Position numbers and translations under genes: made by a program
Origin: Bdellovibrionales bacterium
Lineage (GTDB): Bacteria; Pseudomonadota; Alphaproteobacteria; UBA9219
Reading direction: 5' to 3'
DNA length: 44,694 bases
Assembly (NCBI GenBank): GCA_041662785.1
Contig: JBAZRW010000010.1
Span: 1 to 44,694 of the forward strand
Notes under the pieces: model-generated
Told to the model about the DNA's origin: nothing
The model's input: only the letters and a program-made list of their open reading frames with translations
Database searches by the model: none
Part shown: positions 1 to 8,426 of the stretch, one piece after another
Layout: every line of letters begins with the position of its first letter
How positions within the stretch are numbered: position 1 is the first letter of the stretch

Positions 1-1
1 C

Positions 2-126
2 TCCTTCGCTCACTGGAAAAACAAGGTCAAAATACATCGAGGATTGAAGAAGGATCGGCGGAGAAAAATGATCAGCTTTTTGCTCTCAAAATCGTGAATC
101 TACCCACACCTTTTGATCATTATGCC
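2..126 (+). repeat. left arm of the terminal inverted repeat of the contig
   Basis: These 125 bases are the exact reverse complement of positions 44570-44694. Identity stops sharply at 127 (g here, a in the complement of 44569), and the outer limit is cut by the window edge. I see no convincing protein in it on either strand. It is most likely the end of a multicopy element, such as an insertion sequence, at which assembly stopped. The inner boundary, read outward, begins GGCATAATGATC. Confidence 0.9.
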
Positions 127-174
127 GTTTTTATTGTGTTTTACAAACTTCGCCCGATTTTGGATCTCCAAAAC

Positions 175-208
175 CAAAAAAACAGGGAGAAGGTGGCGGG
201 GGCCACCC
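175..208 (-). terminator. possible rho-independent terminator of the prepilin-peptidase-like gene
   Basis: On the minus strand, about 10 nt after the stop codon at 217-219, a 6-bp GC-rich stem with a 4-base loop (192-207) is followed after 9 nt by seven T residues (176-182). The gap between stem and T run is longer than in a classical terminator, so the call is tentative. Confidence 0.3.
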
Positions 209-216
209 GTTTCTTT

Positions 217-603
217 TTAGCGGCGCTCGCAATAAATCGTTGTGGTCGTTATGAGCGCGATGATCACAATGAGTGCCACGATAAGCGCCCACGTGAATCC
301 AAAAACAACAAAAGCCGCCGCGATAGACGCCGTGGTTATAAGCTCAATCACCACATAACGCGTACCGATGGGCGCGGCGCAATGGCGGCAACGCCCACGC
401 CCGATCAGCCATGACACAACGGGGATTAGATCGCGTGGTGTCAAGTGAGAGCCGCAACTGGGGCAGGTTGAAGGTGGCGAGACAATCGACAGGCCTCGTG
501 GCAAGCGATAGCTGAGCATGGTTGTGAAGCTGCCCAGCACCAGCCCGACAAGCGTGCCGACAAACAGTCTGACGAAGGGTTCGTTGAGCAGGGGGTCGTT
601 CAT
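217..603 (-). CDS. prepilin peptidase N-terminal domain protein lacking the A24 protease domain
   Basis: A 128-residue membrane protein. An N-terminal hydrophobic helix with the family signature GSFTTMLSYRLPRG is followed by two zinc-type pairs, CPSCG and CRHC, and then a second long hydrophobic stretch. This matches the DiS_P_DiS domain (Pfam PF06750), the N-terminal part of PilD/GspO type IV prepilin peptidases. The frame stops just where the first catalytic Asp of the A24 peptidase domain is expected, and no GxGD motif follows. A full PilD is about 250-290 aa, so this is either a truncated gene or a stand-alone version. The ATG at 603 is chosen because a longer reading would translate the palindromic repeat upstream. 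No pilus genes are near. Proteolysis of prepilins by this protein alone is unlikely. Confidence 0.7.
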   Translation of the reverse strand: MNDPLLNEPFVRLFVGTLVGLVLGSFTTMLSYRLPRGLSIVSPPSTCPSCGSHLTPRDLIPVVSWLIGRGRCRHCAAPIGTRYVVIELITTASIAAAFVVFGFTWALIVALIVIIALITTTTIYCERR

Positions 604-652
604 ATTTCTATACCTAAAACAGGTGAGGAGTTGGCGGGTGGAAAAAACAAAC

Positions 653-736
653 GGGACTCCCGCTTTCGCGGGAGTGACGGTGTTTTTTGTGGTCACAGTT
701 TCCTTTAGCGTCATCCCCGCGAAAGCGGGGATCCAG
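653..736. repeat. REPIN-like pair of inverted palindromic repeats
   Basis: Two short palindromes of the widespread type CGTCATCCCCGCGAAAGCGG lie head to head: one on the minus strand (653-680) and one on the plus strand (709-736), about 28 bases apart. Each has its own GC-rich stem, and together they can form a larger hairpin. The rest of the gap 604-890 shows no gene. An upstream extension of the neighbouring minus-strand gene, and a plus-strand frame, both translate this repeat into the usual PAKAG peptide, which is not evidence of coding. Confidence 0.75.
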
Positions 737-890
737 TTTTCTTATTTTTTCTGTTCCAGAAAACTAACTCTTGAAGTGGAAGTGGCATAGCATAGTCTTT
801 TTTTAGGCTGATGGCCATGCCGTCCTTGAAAAAAAGGTGGCTTTATGACTATGATCCTTATCTTTGCACTCTTGTAAAGCAGAGATGATC

Positions 891-1883
891 ATGGCGGATC
901 CCATCATTCAGGTACAGGACTTAACACGCGGTTTTCGTGTGCGTGATAAGGATGCCAAGAAAAGCGGTTGGTTTTCGAGTCCGAAAACAAAAGAGCTTGT
1001 GGCTGTTCGCGACCTCAATTTTTCCATTCAAGCTGGCGAGAAAGTTGCCTTTATCGGCCCCAATGGCGCGGGAAAATCAACGACGCTTAAGATGCTTTCG
1101 GGCCTTTTGTGCCCTACGTCGGGGACGGCGTCCGTTTGCGGCATGACACCGTGGGAGAAGACGCAAGAATTGGCCTCCAAGATTGGCCTTGTGTTCGGGC
1201 AGCGCTCACACCTGTGGCCGCACTTACCTGTAAAGGACAGCTTTGCTCTGCTGGCCAAGATTTACTCTCTGGATGAGACGGCGGCGAACCAGCAAACGGA
1301 AAAACTAATTGAGGTGTTTGGCCTTACCAAGTTTTTTAATCAGTATGCTCGCACGCTTTCGCTGGGGCAGCGGATGCGCTGTGATATTGCGGCGGCGCTT
1401 CTCCACCAGCCGTCGGTTTTGTTTTTGGACGAGCCGACCATCGGTCTTGATGTGACGGCCAAGGCCTTGCTGCGTGATCACTTAAATCGCTTGGTGCAAG
1501 AGTTCGAAACGACAGTTTTGCTGACCAGTCATGACACCGACGATATCGAGAAAATCTGCGACCGCGTGATTTTGATCGATCGCGGGCTTAAGCTTTTGGA
1601 TACGACGTTGCCTGTACTGCATCGCGATTATCGTCAGACAAAAACGTTGCTGCTTACGACGGAAGAAGAATGCCCCCTGTTCGATCATCCGCATGTCACG
1701 GTGGAAGAACAGGGCGATCATAGGCTTGTGCTTAAGGTGGACGTAACGCAGGTGAGGATGGAGGTTATCGTCGCACAATGCCTTGAGCGATTTAAGCTGC
1801 TTGACATCACAATTGAAGATTTGCCGTTGGAGGAGATTATTAAAACGATCTACCTTCACATGAAACACAAAAAGGCGGGATGA
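891..1883 (+). CDS. ABC-2 type exporter, ATP-binding protein
   Basis: A 330-aa ATPase that should power export through the two permeases encoded next to it at the inner membrane. It carries Walker A GPNGAGKST (residues 56-64), the signature LSLGQ (156-160), Walker B VLFLDEP (176-182) and an H-loop His at 214. A C-terminal extension of about 100 aa follows, as in the drug/polysaccharide ABC-2 class. The ATG at 891 is preferred; an ATG at 885 and a TTG at 864 are alternatives, and no strong ribosome binding site separates them. The stop overlaps the next start (ATGA), so the three genes are translationally coupled. Known homologous three-gene sets are annotated as ABC-2 or viologen-exporter-like systems. 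The substrate here is unknown. Confidence 0.9.
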   Translation: MADPIIQVQDLTRGFRVRDKDAKKSGWFSSPKTKELVAVRDLNFSIQAGEKVAFIGPNGAGKSTTLKMLSGLLCPTSGTASVCGMTPWEKTQELASKIGLVFGQRSHLWPHLPVKDSFALLAKIYSLDETAANQQTEKLIEVFGLTKFFNQYARTLSLGQRMRCDIAAALLHQPSVLFLDEPTIGLDVTAKALLRDHLNRLVQEFETTVLLTSHDTDDIEKICDRVILIDRGLKLLDTTLPVLHRDYRQTKTLLLTTEEECPLFDHPHVTVEEQGDHRLVLKVDVTQVRMEVIVAQCLERFKLLDITIEDLPLEEIIKTIYLHMKHKKAG

Positions 1884-2692
1884 TGGCTGGCCTTTCCAAC
1901 TCTTTGAGTGTTCTTGGCATTGGGTTGCGTCTTGGCTTTCGCCAGACGATGCAGCAAAAGATTTTGTTCGTCGGCGCGTTCCTTGTCTATGCGACGATCA
2001 TGGTGTTTTACGCGGGCATTATCAAAATGATCTCGCCCGCCGATCTGGCCAAGCATGGCTATAGCCATGCGCAGTTGATCTGGTATTTGGCGATCACGGA
2101 ATATATGTTGTTCTCGTGCGTTTCCTGGGTTTTTAAAGAGGTGCAAAGCGATTTTCATAGCGGGCAGATGAGCCTGTCTCTGCTGCGTCCTTATCCCACC
2201 AGTTTGACTCGCGTGTCGATTTGGTGCGGTGAAGCGCTGGCGCGGCTTTTGGTGTTGTTTGTGCCAATGATGGGAATCACAGCCTTGCTGGCGGGCGCGT
2301 TTGTGATGACGCCTTTGCAAACGGTTGGCATGGTGCTGAGCTTGCCTCTTGGCGCGGTGATCACGGAGTGCGCTTTTTATATGATTGGCGCGTCGTGTCT
2401 GTGGTTTGCGCAGGCTGAACCTGCCTCATGGGTGTGGCAAAAGGCTGTGTTTTTGTTTGGCGCGATGATCTGGCCGATGGCGTTTTATCCGCTGTGGATG
2501 AAAGGGATCATGTGGGCCACGCCCTTTCCCGCCGTGCTGGCGGCGGCGGGGAGTTGGGCCTTGCATCACTCCGCGCTTTATTACGCGCTGGCGTTCCTGC
2601 ATCAGGTATTTTGGGCAGCGGCGTTTCTTGCGCTCTTACGTTGGTTTGATGGCGTGATTATGCGCAAAATCCAGTCGGGGGAGGGTGCATGA
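1880..2692 (+). CDS. ABC-2 family transporter permease, first subunit
   Basis: A 270-aa polytopic membrane protein with about six hydrophobic helices. After the second helix it has the sequence SDFHSGQMSLSLLRPYP, which fits the G-x-x-x-x-x-L-x-R-P loop typical of the ABC2_membrane_6 type (Pfam PF06182). It starts within the stop of the ATPase gene; a second ATG lies three bases downstream, at 1883. It ends by overlapping the start of the second permease. The tight packing shows a heterodimeric permease with one shared ATPase. The transported compound cannot be read from the sequence. Confidence 0.85.
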   Translation: MMAGLSNSLSVLGIGLRLGFRQTMQQKILFVGAFLVYATIMVFYAGIIKMISPADLAKHGYSHAQLIWYLAITEYMLFSCVSWVFKEVQSDFHSGQMSLSLLRPYPTSLTRVSIWCGEALARLLVLFVPMMGITALLAGAFVMTPLQTVGMVLSLPLGAVITECAFYMIGASCLWFAQAEPASWVWQKAVFLFGAMIWPMAFYPLWMKGIMWATPFPAVLAAAGSWALHHSALYYALAFLHQVFWAAAFLALLRWFDGVIMRKIQSGEGA

Positions 2693-3459
2693 GGGGGACT
2701 CTTTCCTATCTTTGGGCGCTGATGATGGCAAACATGAAAAGCCATGGCGCGCAGCTTAGACGCTTGTTCGTCATGTCATTTTTCATGATGATCCAGAACA
2801 CGATGTTTTTTATCATCTGGATCCTTTTTTTCCAATCGGTCAGCGATCTTAAAGGTTGGCAATTGCCCGATTATATGCGGCTTATCGGAATTTTTGCCTC
2901 TTCCTTTGGCTTTTGCATGTTTTTCTTTTACGGCGTGCGGAACATCGCCTACTGGATACAGGATGGATCGCTGGACGCTTATATCACGCGACCTCGTGCG
3001 GTTTTGCCTGCCGTGCTTATGAGCGCCTCATCGCCAGCCAGTTTGGGCGACATTTTGTACGGCCCTATTTTGTGGCTAACACTGGGGGGGATGCCTCTAT
3101 CAAGCTTGCCGTGGTTTCTGGTGCTGGCGATGATGTCCGCTACGCTTTTGCTGTCGGTTCTTATTATCATGTACTCCCTTTCATTTTGGCTAAAGGGGAG
3201 CCCGCGCTTTCCCGATCAGCTTTTTGAAATGCTTCTGATTTTTACGGGCAACATTCTTCATGGCCAGCCCTTTGCGCTTAAAGCGGTGGCCTTTACGATC
3301 ATTCCCGCCGGATTCATTACCTATATTCCTGTTCAATTGACGCGGGAGTTTGACGCAACGCTTTGCGCATTGCTTATCGGCGCGATGATTTTCTATGGCG
3401 TTCTGGCTGTGATTGTTTTTAACGCGGGGGTCAGGCGTTATGTGCGCGGCGCTGTCTAA
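2689..3459 (+). CDS. ABC-2 family transporter permease, second subunit
   Basis: A 256-aa membrane protein with about six hydrophobic segments. It contains YWIQDGSLDAYITRP near residue 90, the same G-x-L-D-x-x-x-x-R-P loop seen in its partner and typical of PF06182 permeases. Start and previous stop overlap (ATGA at 2689). The gene is convergent with the PIG-L deacetylase gene, and the two stop codons overlap by four bases, leaving no room for a separate terminator. It probably completes a one-ATPase, two-permease exporter. Confidence 0.85.
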   Translation: MRGTLSYLWALMMANMKSHGAQLRRLFVMSFFMMIQNTMFFIIWILFFQSVSDLKGWQLPDYMRLIGIFASSFGFCMFFFYGVRNIAYWIQDGSLDAYITRPRAVLPAVLMSASSPASLGDILYGPILWLTLGGMPLSSLPWFLVLAMMSATLLLSVLIIMYSLSFWLKGSPRFPDQLFEMLLIFTGNILHGQPFALKAVAFTIIPAGFITYIPVQLTREFDATLCALLIGAMIFYGVLAVIVFNAGVRRYVRGAV

Positions 3460-4220
3460 CCCTTAAGCGCCGTGATGGCTTCGCTCACCTGCGCTGGCTT
3501 TGTGAAATCAATGCGAGGATGGCGAAAAGGAACCCACTGGAATCGAGCGTACCATAATTTTCCTTCATGCGGCGGCTGCGCGTAATCATAAGACGCCAGC
3601 GGCCTAAAGACCTCATGATCTGTTTTGATAGTGCCAAGGTTGCTTCGCTCACTGGCGTAAAGGTTTAAAAGGGTTTGTTTGTTCCCTTTTTCTTCGTCCG
3701 TCAGGCGCACAAGTCTTTCGGTTCCATTCGGGGAGGAAAAATGATTTGAATGAGCCTTCCCGCCTGCATAGTTATATTCTGAGAACTCAAGAATACTGAT
3801 GTCTTGTTTTAATAGGCTGCATACGCCGTTGATGGCGTCATGATCGGTATGGCCGCCTTCATAGGCAGGAACCCATAGTTGATCAATGTCGTGTGACGCG
3901 ATGGCGTAGCGGATTTCCTCTAGGACAGTGGGCAACTCATTGATCGCGTATCGTGAGGGACGGTCCGCAAACGCAAGCGGTTTGACCTTAAGCCGTTTGG
4001 CGGCCAACTCAGCTTCTTTGTGCCGACGCGCGACCATCGTGCGGTAATGCTCTCGCTGCCACGGCCACAAGGCGTTTCGCGCAATGCAGCCATTCGTCAG
4101 ATAAAGGGAATAGATCCTTGCGCCTAAGGCTTGGGCGCGGCCTATTGTTGCGGCGCAGGCGACGACCTCATCGTCGGGATGCGGGACAAGGATCAGTATG
4201 TGATGACCAAAATCAGGCAT
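3456..4220 (-). CDS. PIG-L (LmbE-like) family deacetylase
   Basis: A 254-aa protein of the zinc-dependent N-acetylglucosaminyl deacetylase family. The metal-binding PHPDDE motif is at residues 13-18, and the second metal motif, GGHTDHDAI, has His124 and His127. Known members remove an acetyl group from N-acetylglucosamine-type sugars on lipids or small molecules. The start overlaps the end of the upstream glycosyltransferase gene by 8 bases, so the two are very probably co-translated and act on one glycoconjugate. The exact substrate is not visible. Length agrees with the family. Confidence 0.85.
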   Translation of the reverse strand: MPDFGHHILILVPHPDDEVVACAATIGRAQALGARIYSLYLTNGCIARNALWPWQREHYRTMVARRHKEAELAAKRLKVKPLAFADRPSRYAINELPTVLEEIRYAIASHDIDQLWVPAYEGGHTDHDAINGVCSLLKQDISILEFSEYNYAGGKAHSNHFSSPNGTERLVRLTDEEKGNKQTLLNLYASERSNLGTIKTDHEVFRPLASYDYAQPPHEGKLWYARFQWVPFRHPRIDFTKPAQVSEAITALKG

Positions 4221-5511
4221 CTTTTTTCTTTTCTTCCGCCGCTTTTTTCCATACTGGGTAAAAATCGTTCTCTAAAACAGTGCGCCAATCCGCGATCGAT
4301 GTATCGGCATAAGCACGTGCGACTTTGCCCATGTGAAGGCGCGTGTTGGTTGAGCCTGTCACGTCGCGCAAGGCATTGGTCCAAGCCTCAACCCCACTGG
4401 GCACGACCAGCATGGCGGGTGTATTATCGCACAGGGCGGCGATGCCGCTTTTTTCCGACACAAGGATGGGGAGGCCTGAAACGATGGCTTCAACTGAAGC
4501 CGTGTTGCGAATTTCGATTTCAGAAGGAAGGGCAAAAACGTCAGCACTAGCGTACAGACGGGCGATTTCTTCAGGACTGACTTGTCCCGCCACTGTGACG
4601 TGATCGCCAAGGCGCTCCCGCAAATCTTTATCGGCGGGGCCCACGCCTGCCGTGATAAGGTGAACGGCGCGACCCTCGGCAATGAGGTTTTCCATCGCGC
4701 CGATCAGGGTGTAGATGTTCTTGCCCTCATCTAGCCTTCCGACGAAGAGGACAATGATGCGATCATGCGGGATGGCATAGTCTGCCTCCACGCCTGCGCG
4801 GTCACGTCTGTGAGGGCCGAAAAGGTCGCGATCCGTGCCGATACGCACAATGTGAACGCGCTCGTCCCCGATAATGCCTGCCGCAATGGCTCTGTCTTCG
4901 TCACGTTTGTAGAAAGCGGCGGTGCAGGCGCGAAGATGTTTTTTAAGGCGGTTTATTTTGGCGGCTTCCTGCCGTTCAGGTAGATGAAAAACATTGAGGA
5001 GCAACCGCGCCAGCCAGCTTTGCCCAAAAAGACGTTCAATAGTCAGTTGCGTAAATACCCGCGCATAGGCGGGCGTGTCGGTATGAAAAGACGTTGTGAG
5101 GGGAATACCTTTTTTGCGGCTTACTTTTTCCGCCGTTTGCGCGAAGCAGAAAAAGCCATCTGTCGTAACGATAACATCGTAATCCGTAAGCTCTTTCGCC
5201 AGTTCCTTATGATAGCCCCCTAAGTCTGTGTTATCGGGAACGTAGGGAAGAAACTTAAGGCGGCTTGTGCTAAATATCGGGGGCAGGCGTTTAATCCTTG
5301 CCTTGGCGCTTAGCTCTTGCGTGCTTGTCTCACCCGAAAAATAGGCGGTGAAGTCAAGGGGGAGGTCTGTGATAGCGGCTGCCTTAGCCAAATTTTCCCA
5401 ACCTCGTGCATGGCCTCCCGACATAGGCGAGAGGGGCAGGTCAATCAGCGCGGCAACGCGCAAGGGGGCGGGGGATGGTTTGGGGCTTGTCATGGGCTGT
5501 CTTTTTGTCAT
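4213..5511 (-). CDS. glycosyltransferase family 4 protein
   Basis: A 432-aa GT-B fold glycosyltransferase. The C-terminal half holds the GT4 features: VLFVGRLDEGKNIYTLIGAM as the start of the nucleotide-sugar domain, and ASADVFALPSEIEIRNTASV with the family E-x7-E arrangement followed by SGLPILVS. The N-terminal half has the acceptor-side Rossmann strand and an Asp-rich VIVTTDGFF segment. It is followed with an 8-base overlap by the PIG-L deacetylase, a pairing known from glycolipid and thiol-cofactor pathways. The start could be residue 1 or the ATG at codon 7; neither has a strong ribosome binding site. Donor and acceptor are unknown. Confidence 0.85.
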   Translation of the reverse strand: MTKRQPMTSPKPSPAPLRVAALIDLPLSPMSGGHARGWENLAKAAAITDLPLDFTAYFSGETSTQELSAKARIKRLPPIFSTSRLKFLPYVPDNTDLGGYHKELAKELTDYDVIVTTDGFFCFAQTAEKVSRKKGIPLTTSFHTDTPAYARVFTQLTIERLFGQSWLARLLLNVFHLPERQEAAKINRLKKHLRACTAAFYKRDEDRAIAAGIIGDERVHIVRIGTDRDLFGPHRRDRAGVEADYAIPHDRIIVLFVGRLDEGKNIYTLIGAMENLIAEGRAVHLITAGVGPADKDLRERLGDHVTVAGQVSPEEIARLYASADVFALPSEIEIRNTASVEAIVSGLPILVSEKSGIAALCDNTPAMLVVPSGVEAWTNALRDVTGSTNTRLHMGKVARAYADTSIADWRTVLENDFYPVWKKAAEEKKKDA

Positions 5512-5556
5512 CTAATGTGAAGCGGGCTTTAAGTTGTTCACGAGCGCGATTTTTCC

Positions 5557-7170
5557 ATGAGTGGGAGTCTAAAACAAGTGCGAAATCTGTTTGTTCTTAT
5601 TCTTTTGTGTTTGTGCCTTCCTGTGCCCGTTCAAGCTGGCGTTCTGTCCACTTCTGGTGAGATTCAAACGGGCCCGCGAGAGGCTCCAGCCGATAAAACC
5701 ATCTCGGTTGATTCTGTTCTTGACGGCGTTTCGGGCGTTTTTGATTCTGTTGTCTCAACGATTAGTGACGGTAGTCTTCCTAAAAGCGATGAGAAAAACG
5801 ATGCGAAGAAGGCTGAGGTTAAGGAATCCCCTGCACTGATTAAGGCCAAACGCCTTGAGACGGACAAAGAGACTTCTGCCCAAAATGGGCCGCCGCGTAA
5901 AGACGAACCTTCCGCTCCCTATAAAGTCTATACCGCGCCGATGATTGCGGATGATCCACCCGTGGTGATTGACCCAGCCCCTCCTTCTTCTAGAGTGGAC
6001 TCCGTTCAAGGCGATGGCTTTGAAGGGTGGCAGACGCAGGCTCCCAAAACGGTCGATCTTAGCAAGCCGCCTGCCCTGACAGAGGAGGCGAAAAAAGCGG
6101 CGGGCCTTGATGTTGAGCGCGAGGATGTTTTATATGCGCCCGAAGGGAAGGCAGGAAAAACGGAAAGGGGAAGGGGTATCCCCCCCATTGCGGCGTTGCC
6201 CAAACAGTTTATCCCGATCCTTCCGATGGGTTTCGGCGCGAAAGCCGCGCCCCAGCTTTTACCTGTGGCTAGTAGCGTTGCACTGGATGAGGATCAAACG
6301 CAAGTTAAGCGCGTCATTGTTTTTATCCACGATATGACGCGTAATGCCGCTGATGGCATTGCTACCTTGATGACCTTGTCCGGCTCAGAGGGCGAGCAGA
6401 CTCTTATTCTCGCGCCGCAGTTTCCTTTGGATGTTGATATCGTGCGGTTTGCCAAGTACCTGCCTGATTCTGGACGGCAGGTTGCGCGTTGGCGCATCGA
6501 AGACGGCTGGCAATGGGGGGGGGAGTCCACGTTAGGGGCTGGGCAGCGTGGGATTAGTTCCTATACCGCGCTGGATATCTTGCTTTTGTATCTTTCGGAT
6601 CGTGAGCGGTTTCCGATGCTGGAGAAAGTCATTCTTGCCGGACATGGGCAGGGTGGCGATTTTGTTCAGCGTTATGCTGCGGTGGGGAAAGCCCCTTCTG
6701 TTTTGAAAAAGGAGGGATTGCCCATGCGTTATGTCGTGGCCAACCCCTCTTCCTATCTTTATATGACGGCCTCGCGTCCTTCGCCGGAAAGCGCACGTTT
6801 TATCGCGCCGGATGTTGCTTCGTGCCCCAATGTTAACGATTATCCTTACGGTCTTGCCTCTCTTTCCTCCTATGCCAAGAGTGCGGGGGCCAATGCGATC
6901 CGGCTGGACTATCCAGAGAAGCCCGTTCTCTATCTAGTGGGTGATAAAATTCTCATTGATCACTATCTGGATCGTTCTTGCGCCGCGATGGCGCAAGGCC
7001 CAGATCGAACAGTGCGGGGCAAGAATTACGGGCAGTATTTGTCCAAAAGCTTTGGTGAAACGGCGTTTGGTCACATGATGACGATTGTCCCGAATGCAGG
7101 TTATGACCCCGTTTCGCTTTTTGGATCGTCTTGTGGGATGGCGGCGTTGTTTGGCGATGGCCGGTGTTAA
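5557..7170 (+). CDS. secreted alpha/beta-hydrolase-like protein without catalytic Ser and His
   Basis: A protein of up to 537 aa. It has a signal peptide (hydrophobic core LFVLILLCLCLPVP, cleavage likely after VQA), then about 220 residues of Pro/Lys/Asp-rich low-complexity sequence, then an alpha/beta-hydrolase-like domain from about residue 245. The domain starts with RVIVFIHDMTRN, where the oxyanion-loop strand should be. The nucleophile elbow reads AGHGQGGD, with Gly364 in place of Ser. At the end of the fold, NAGYDPVSLFG has Tyr516 where the catalytic His is expected. This suggests a secreted, non-catalytic member. A GTG at 5578, with GGGAG 10 bases upstream, is an attractive alternative start that places the signal peptide at the very N-terminus. 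Function unknown. Confidence 0.75.
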   Translation: MSGSLKQVRNLFVLILLCLCLPVPVQAGVLSTSGEIQTGPREAPADKTISVDSVLDGVSGVFDSVVSTISDGSLPKSDEKNDAKKAEVKESPALIKAKRLETDKETSAQNGPPRKDEPSAPYKVYTAPMIADDPPVVIDPAPPSSRVDSVQGDGFEGWQTQAPKTVDLSKPPALTEEAKKAAGLDVEREDVLYAPEGKAGKTERGRGIPPIAALPKQFIPILPMGFGAKAAPQLLPVASSVALDEDQTQVKRVIVFIHDMTRNAADGIATLMTLSGSEGEQTLILAPQFPLDVDIVRFAKYLPDSGRQVARWRIEDGWQWGGESTLGAGQRGISSYTALDILLLYLSDRERFPMLEKVILAGHGQGGDFVQRYAAVGKAPSVLKKEGLPMRYVVANPSSYLYMTASRPSPESARFIAPDVASCPNVNDYPYGLASLSSYAKSAGANAIRLDYPEKPVLYLVGDKILIDHYLDRSCAAMAQGPDRTVRGKNYGQYLSKSFGETAFGHMMTIVPNAGYDPVSLFGSSCGMAALFGDGRC

Positions 7171-7201
7171 CAATCTCTACTACACCTTTGGCTTTTTGCC
7201 C

Positions 7202-7262
7202 GTTTTCTGTGGTTCGCTGCGCACGTACCTAAACGTACGTTTACGCTGCGATCCTCGAAAAC
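7202..7262. repeat. large imperfect hairpin between convergent genes
   Basis: Arms 7202-7228 and 7235-7262 (each starting GTTTTC when read 5' to 3' on its own strand) are complementary over most of 27 bases, around a loop of about 6 bases. Outer flanks 7170-7185 and 7279-7298 (CAATCTC...CTACA type) are also partly inverted. The structure lies in the gap between the convergent genes ending at 7170 and 7298. It may terminate transcription from both sides or be a dispersed palindromic element. Confidence 0.6.
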
Positions 7263-7297
7263 AATCAAAAATCCTTTGTTGTAGCGAGATTGACTCT

Positions 7298-8284
7298 TTA
7301 AATAATAGAGGGGAGAAAAGATTCCCATGATACGTCGGCGCGGGGACGCGCCTCGTTCTCGGCAATAATCGCGTCGGCGCAGCGTGTGGCAAGACGAAGA
7401 CTTTTGTCGACGGGCCAACCCAGTGTTTGTGCCTTTAAAAAGCCAGCCAGAAATTGATCGCCAGCGCCAAGGGAATTGACAAAGCAGGCGTGTGGCATGG
7501 CGCGGTGGGAAAGGGTTTTGCCCGCATGGCGAGCGCAGGATCCTTGCGCGCCTTTGGTTGTCAGAATAATTTTTTCGGGGTCGGTGATCTCTCCCGTTAT
7601 GGCAAAAAGGGCCTGCATCTCGGTTTCATTGCCGACCAAGATATCGGCATGACGGGCTACAATATCGTTGGCGTAGGTCTCGCGGCCTTGCCAGTTTCTG
7701 ACTTCCGAAACGGTGATAACGATTTTGCAGGATGTCGTGGCGGCTTGCTCTAGGGCGTTTGCGATAATATCGGCCGTTTCAGCGTTGGAAAGTAAATTGC
7801 CGCCGACAAGAAGATAGCGCGTGGAAGAGAAATCAAAGGCAGAAAAATCGGCAGGGTTAAAATGATCCACACAGCCTTTATGGAGGGCAAAGCTGCGTTC
7901 GCCCCCTTCGGTCAGCAGAACGATGCAGGTTCCGGAAAGAAGATTTCCCGTAAGAGGGTTTGAGGCAAGATCATCAATCTTGCGCTCCGCCAAGTCGTCT
8001 GAAAAAGTGCGCCCCAGATCATCGTCCGCGACGTTGCCAAAATAGCCTGCGCGCGCGCCAAGAGCCGCAACCCCCGCGATGGTGTTGGGGATAGCGCCGC
8101 CGGAAAAGTGCTGTGGGGACTTAAGCTTGGCTTGAATCTCTTTGATTTGTTGTGCATCAAAAAAGCGGCCCGTATCGAGGGGAATATCATGGTCGTTGAG
8201 AAGGGCATAAGGAGCTGATGCGATGACATCAACGTAAGAGCGGCCAATGCCGACAACGTCAAAAAGACTTTGGTTTTGGATCAT
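7298..8284 (-). CDS. PfkB family carbohydrate/nucleoside kinase (adenosine-kinase-like)
   Basis: A 328-aa ribokinase-fold kinase. The N-terminus has VVGIGRSYVDVIASA (first PfkB strand) and FSGGAIPNTIAGVAALG, the first signature with the substrate-binding Gly-Gly. The second signature is NSLGAGDQFLAGFL, with the catalytic base Asp276 in the GAGD anion hole. Spacing and the D-D-x-G loop at about 88-91 resemble alphaproteobacterial adenosine-kinase-like proteins, which phosphorylate a sugar or nucleoside hydroxyl with ATP. Substrate is inferred only. It stands alone, just downstream of tRNA-Arg on the same strand. Confidence 0.85.
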   Translation of the reverse strand: MIQNQSLFDVVGIGRSYVDVIASAPYALLNDHDIPLDTGRFFDAQQIKEIQAKLKSPQHFSGGAIPNTIAGVAALGARAGYFGNVADDDLGRTFSDDLAERKIDDLASNPLTGNLLSGTCIVLLTEGGERSFALHKGCVDHFNPADFSAFDFSSTRYLLVGGNLLSNAETADIIANALEQAATTSCKIVITVSEVRNWQGRETYANDIVARHADILVGNETEMQALFAITGEITDPEKIILTTKGAQGSCARHAGKTLSHRAMPHACFVNSLGAGDQFLAGFLKAQTLGWPVDKSLRLATRCADAIIAENEARPRADVSWESFLPSII

Positions 8285-8300
8285 GAGCCATCAATAAAAA

Positions 8301-8377
8301 TGGTGCACCCGAAGGAATTCGAATCCCTAGCCTTCTGATTCGTAGTCAGATGCTCTATCCAGTTGAGCTACGGGTGC
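8301..8377 (-). tRNA. tRNA-Arg (anticodon ACG)
   Basis: The minus strand folds into a full cloverleaf of 77 nt with encoded CCA. The acceptor stem is GCACCCG/CGGGTGC and the D arm GCTC...GAGC. The anticodon stem TCTGA/TCAGA encloses loop CTACGAA, anticodon ACG, which is normally edited to ICG to read CGU/CGC/CGA. The T arm is AGGGA TTCGAAT TCCTT. Confidence 0.95.
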
Positions 8378-8426
8378 ATTGCTTTACCAGCAAGGCGCGT
8401 AAAGTAGACAATCGGCGGGCAAAAAG

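Noticed and set aside
94..414. A 106-codon plus-strand frame starting in the terminal repeat
   Set aside because: It runs antisense to the prepilin-peptidase-like gene and its sequence has low-complexity, Arg-rich shadow character; no family resemblance.
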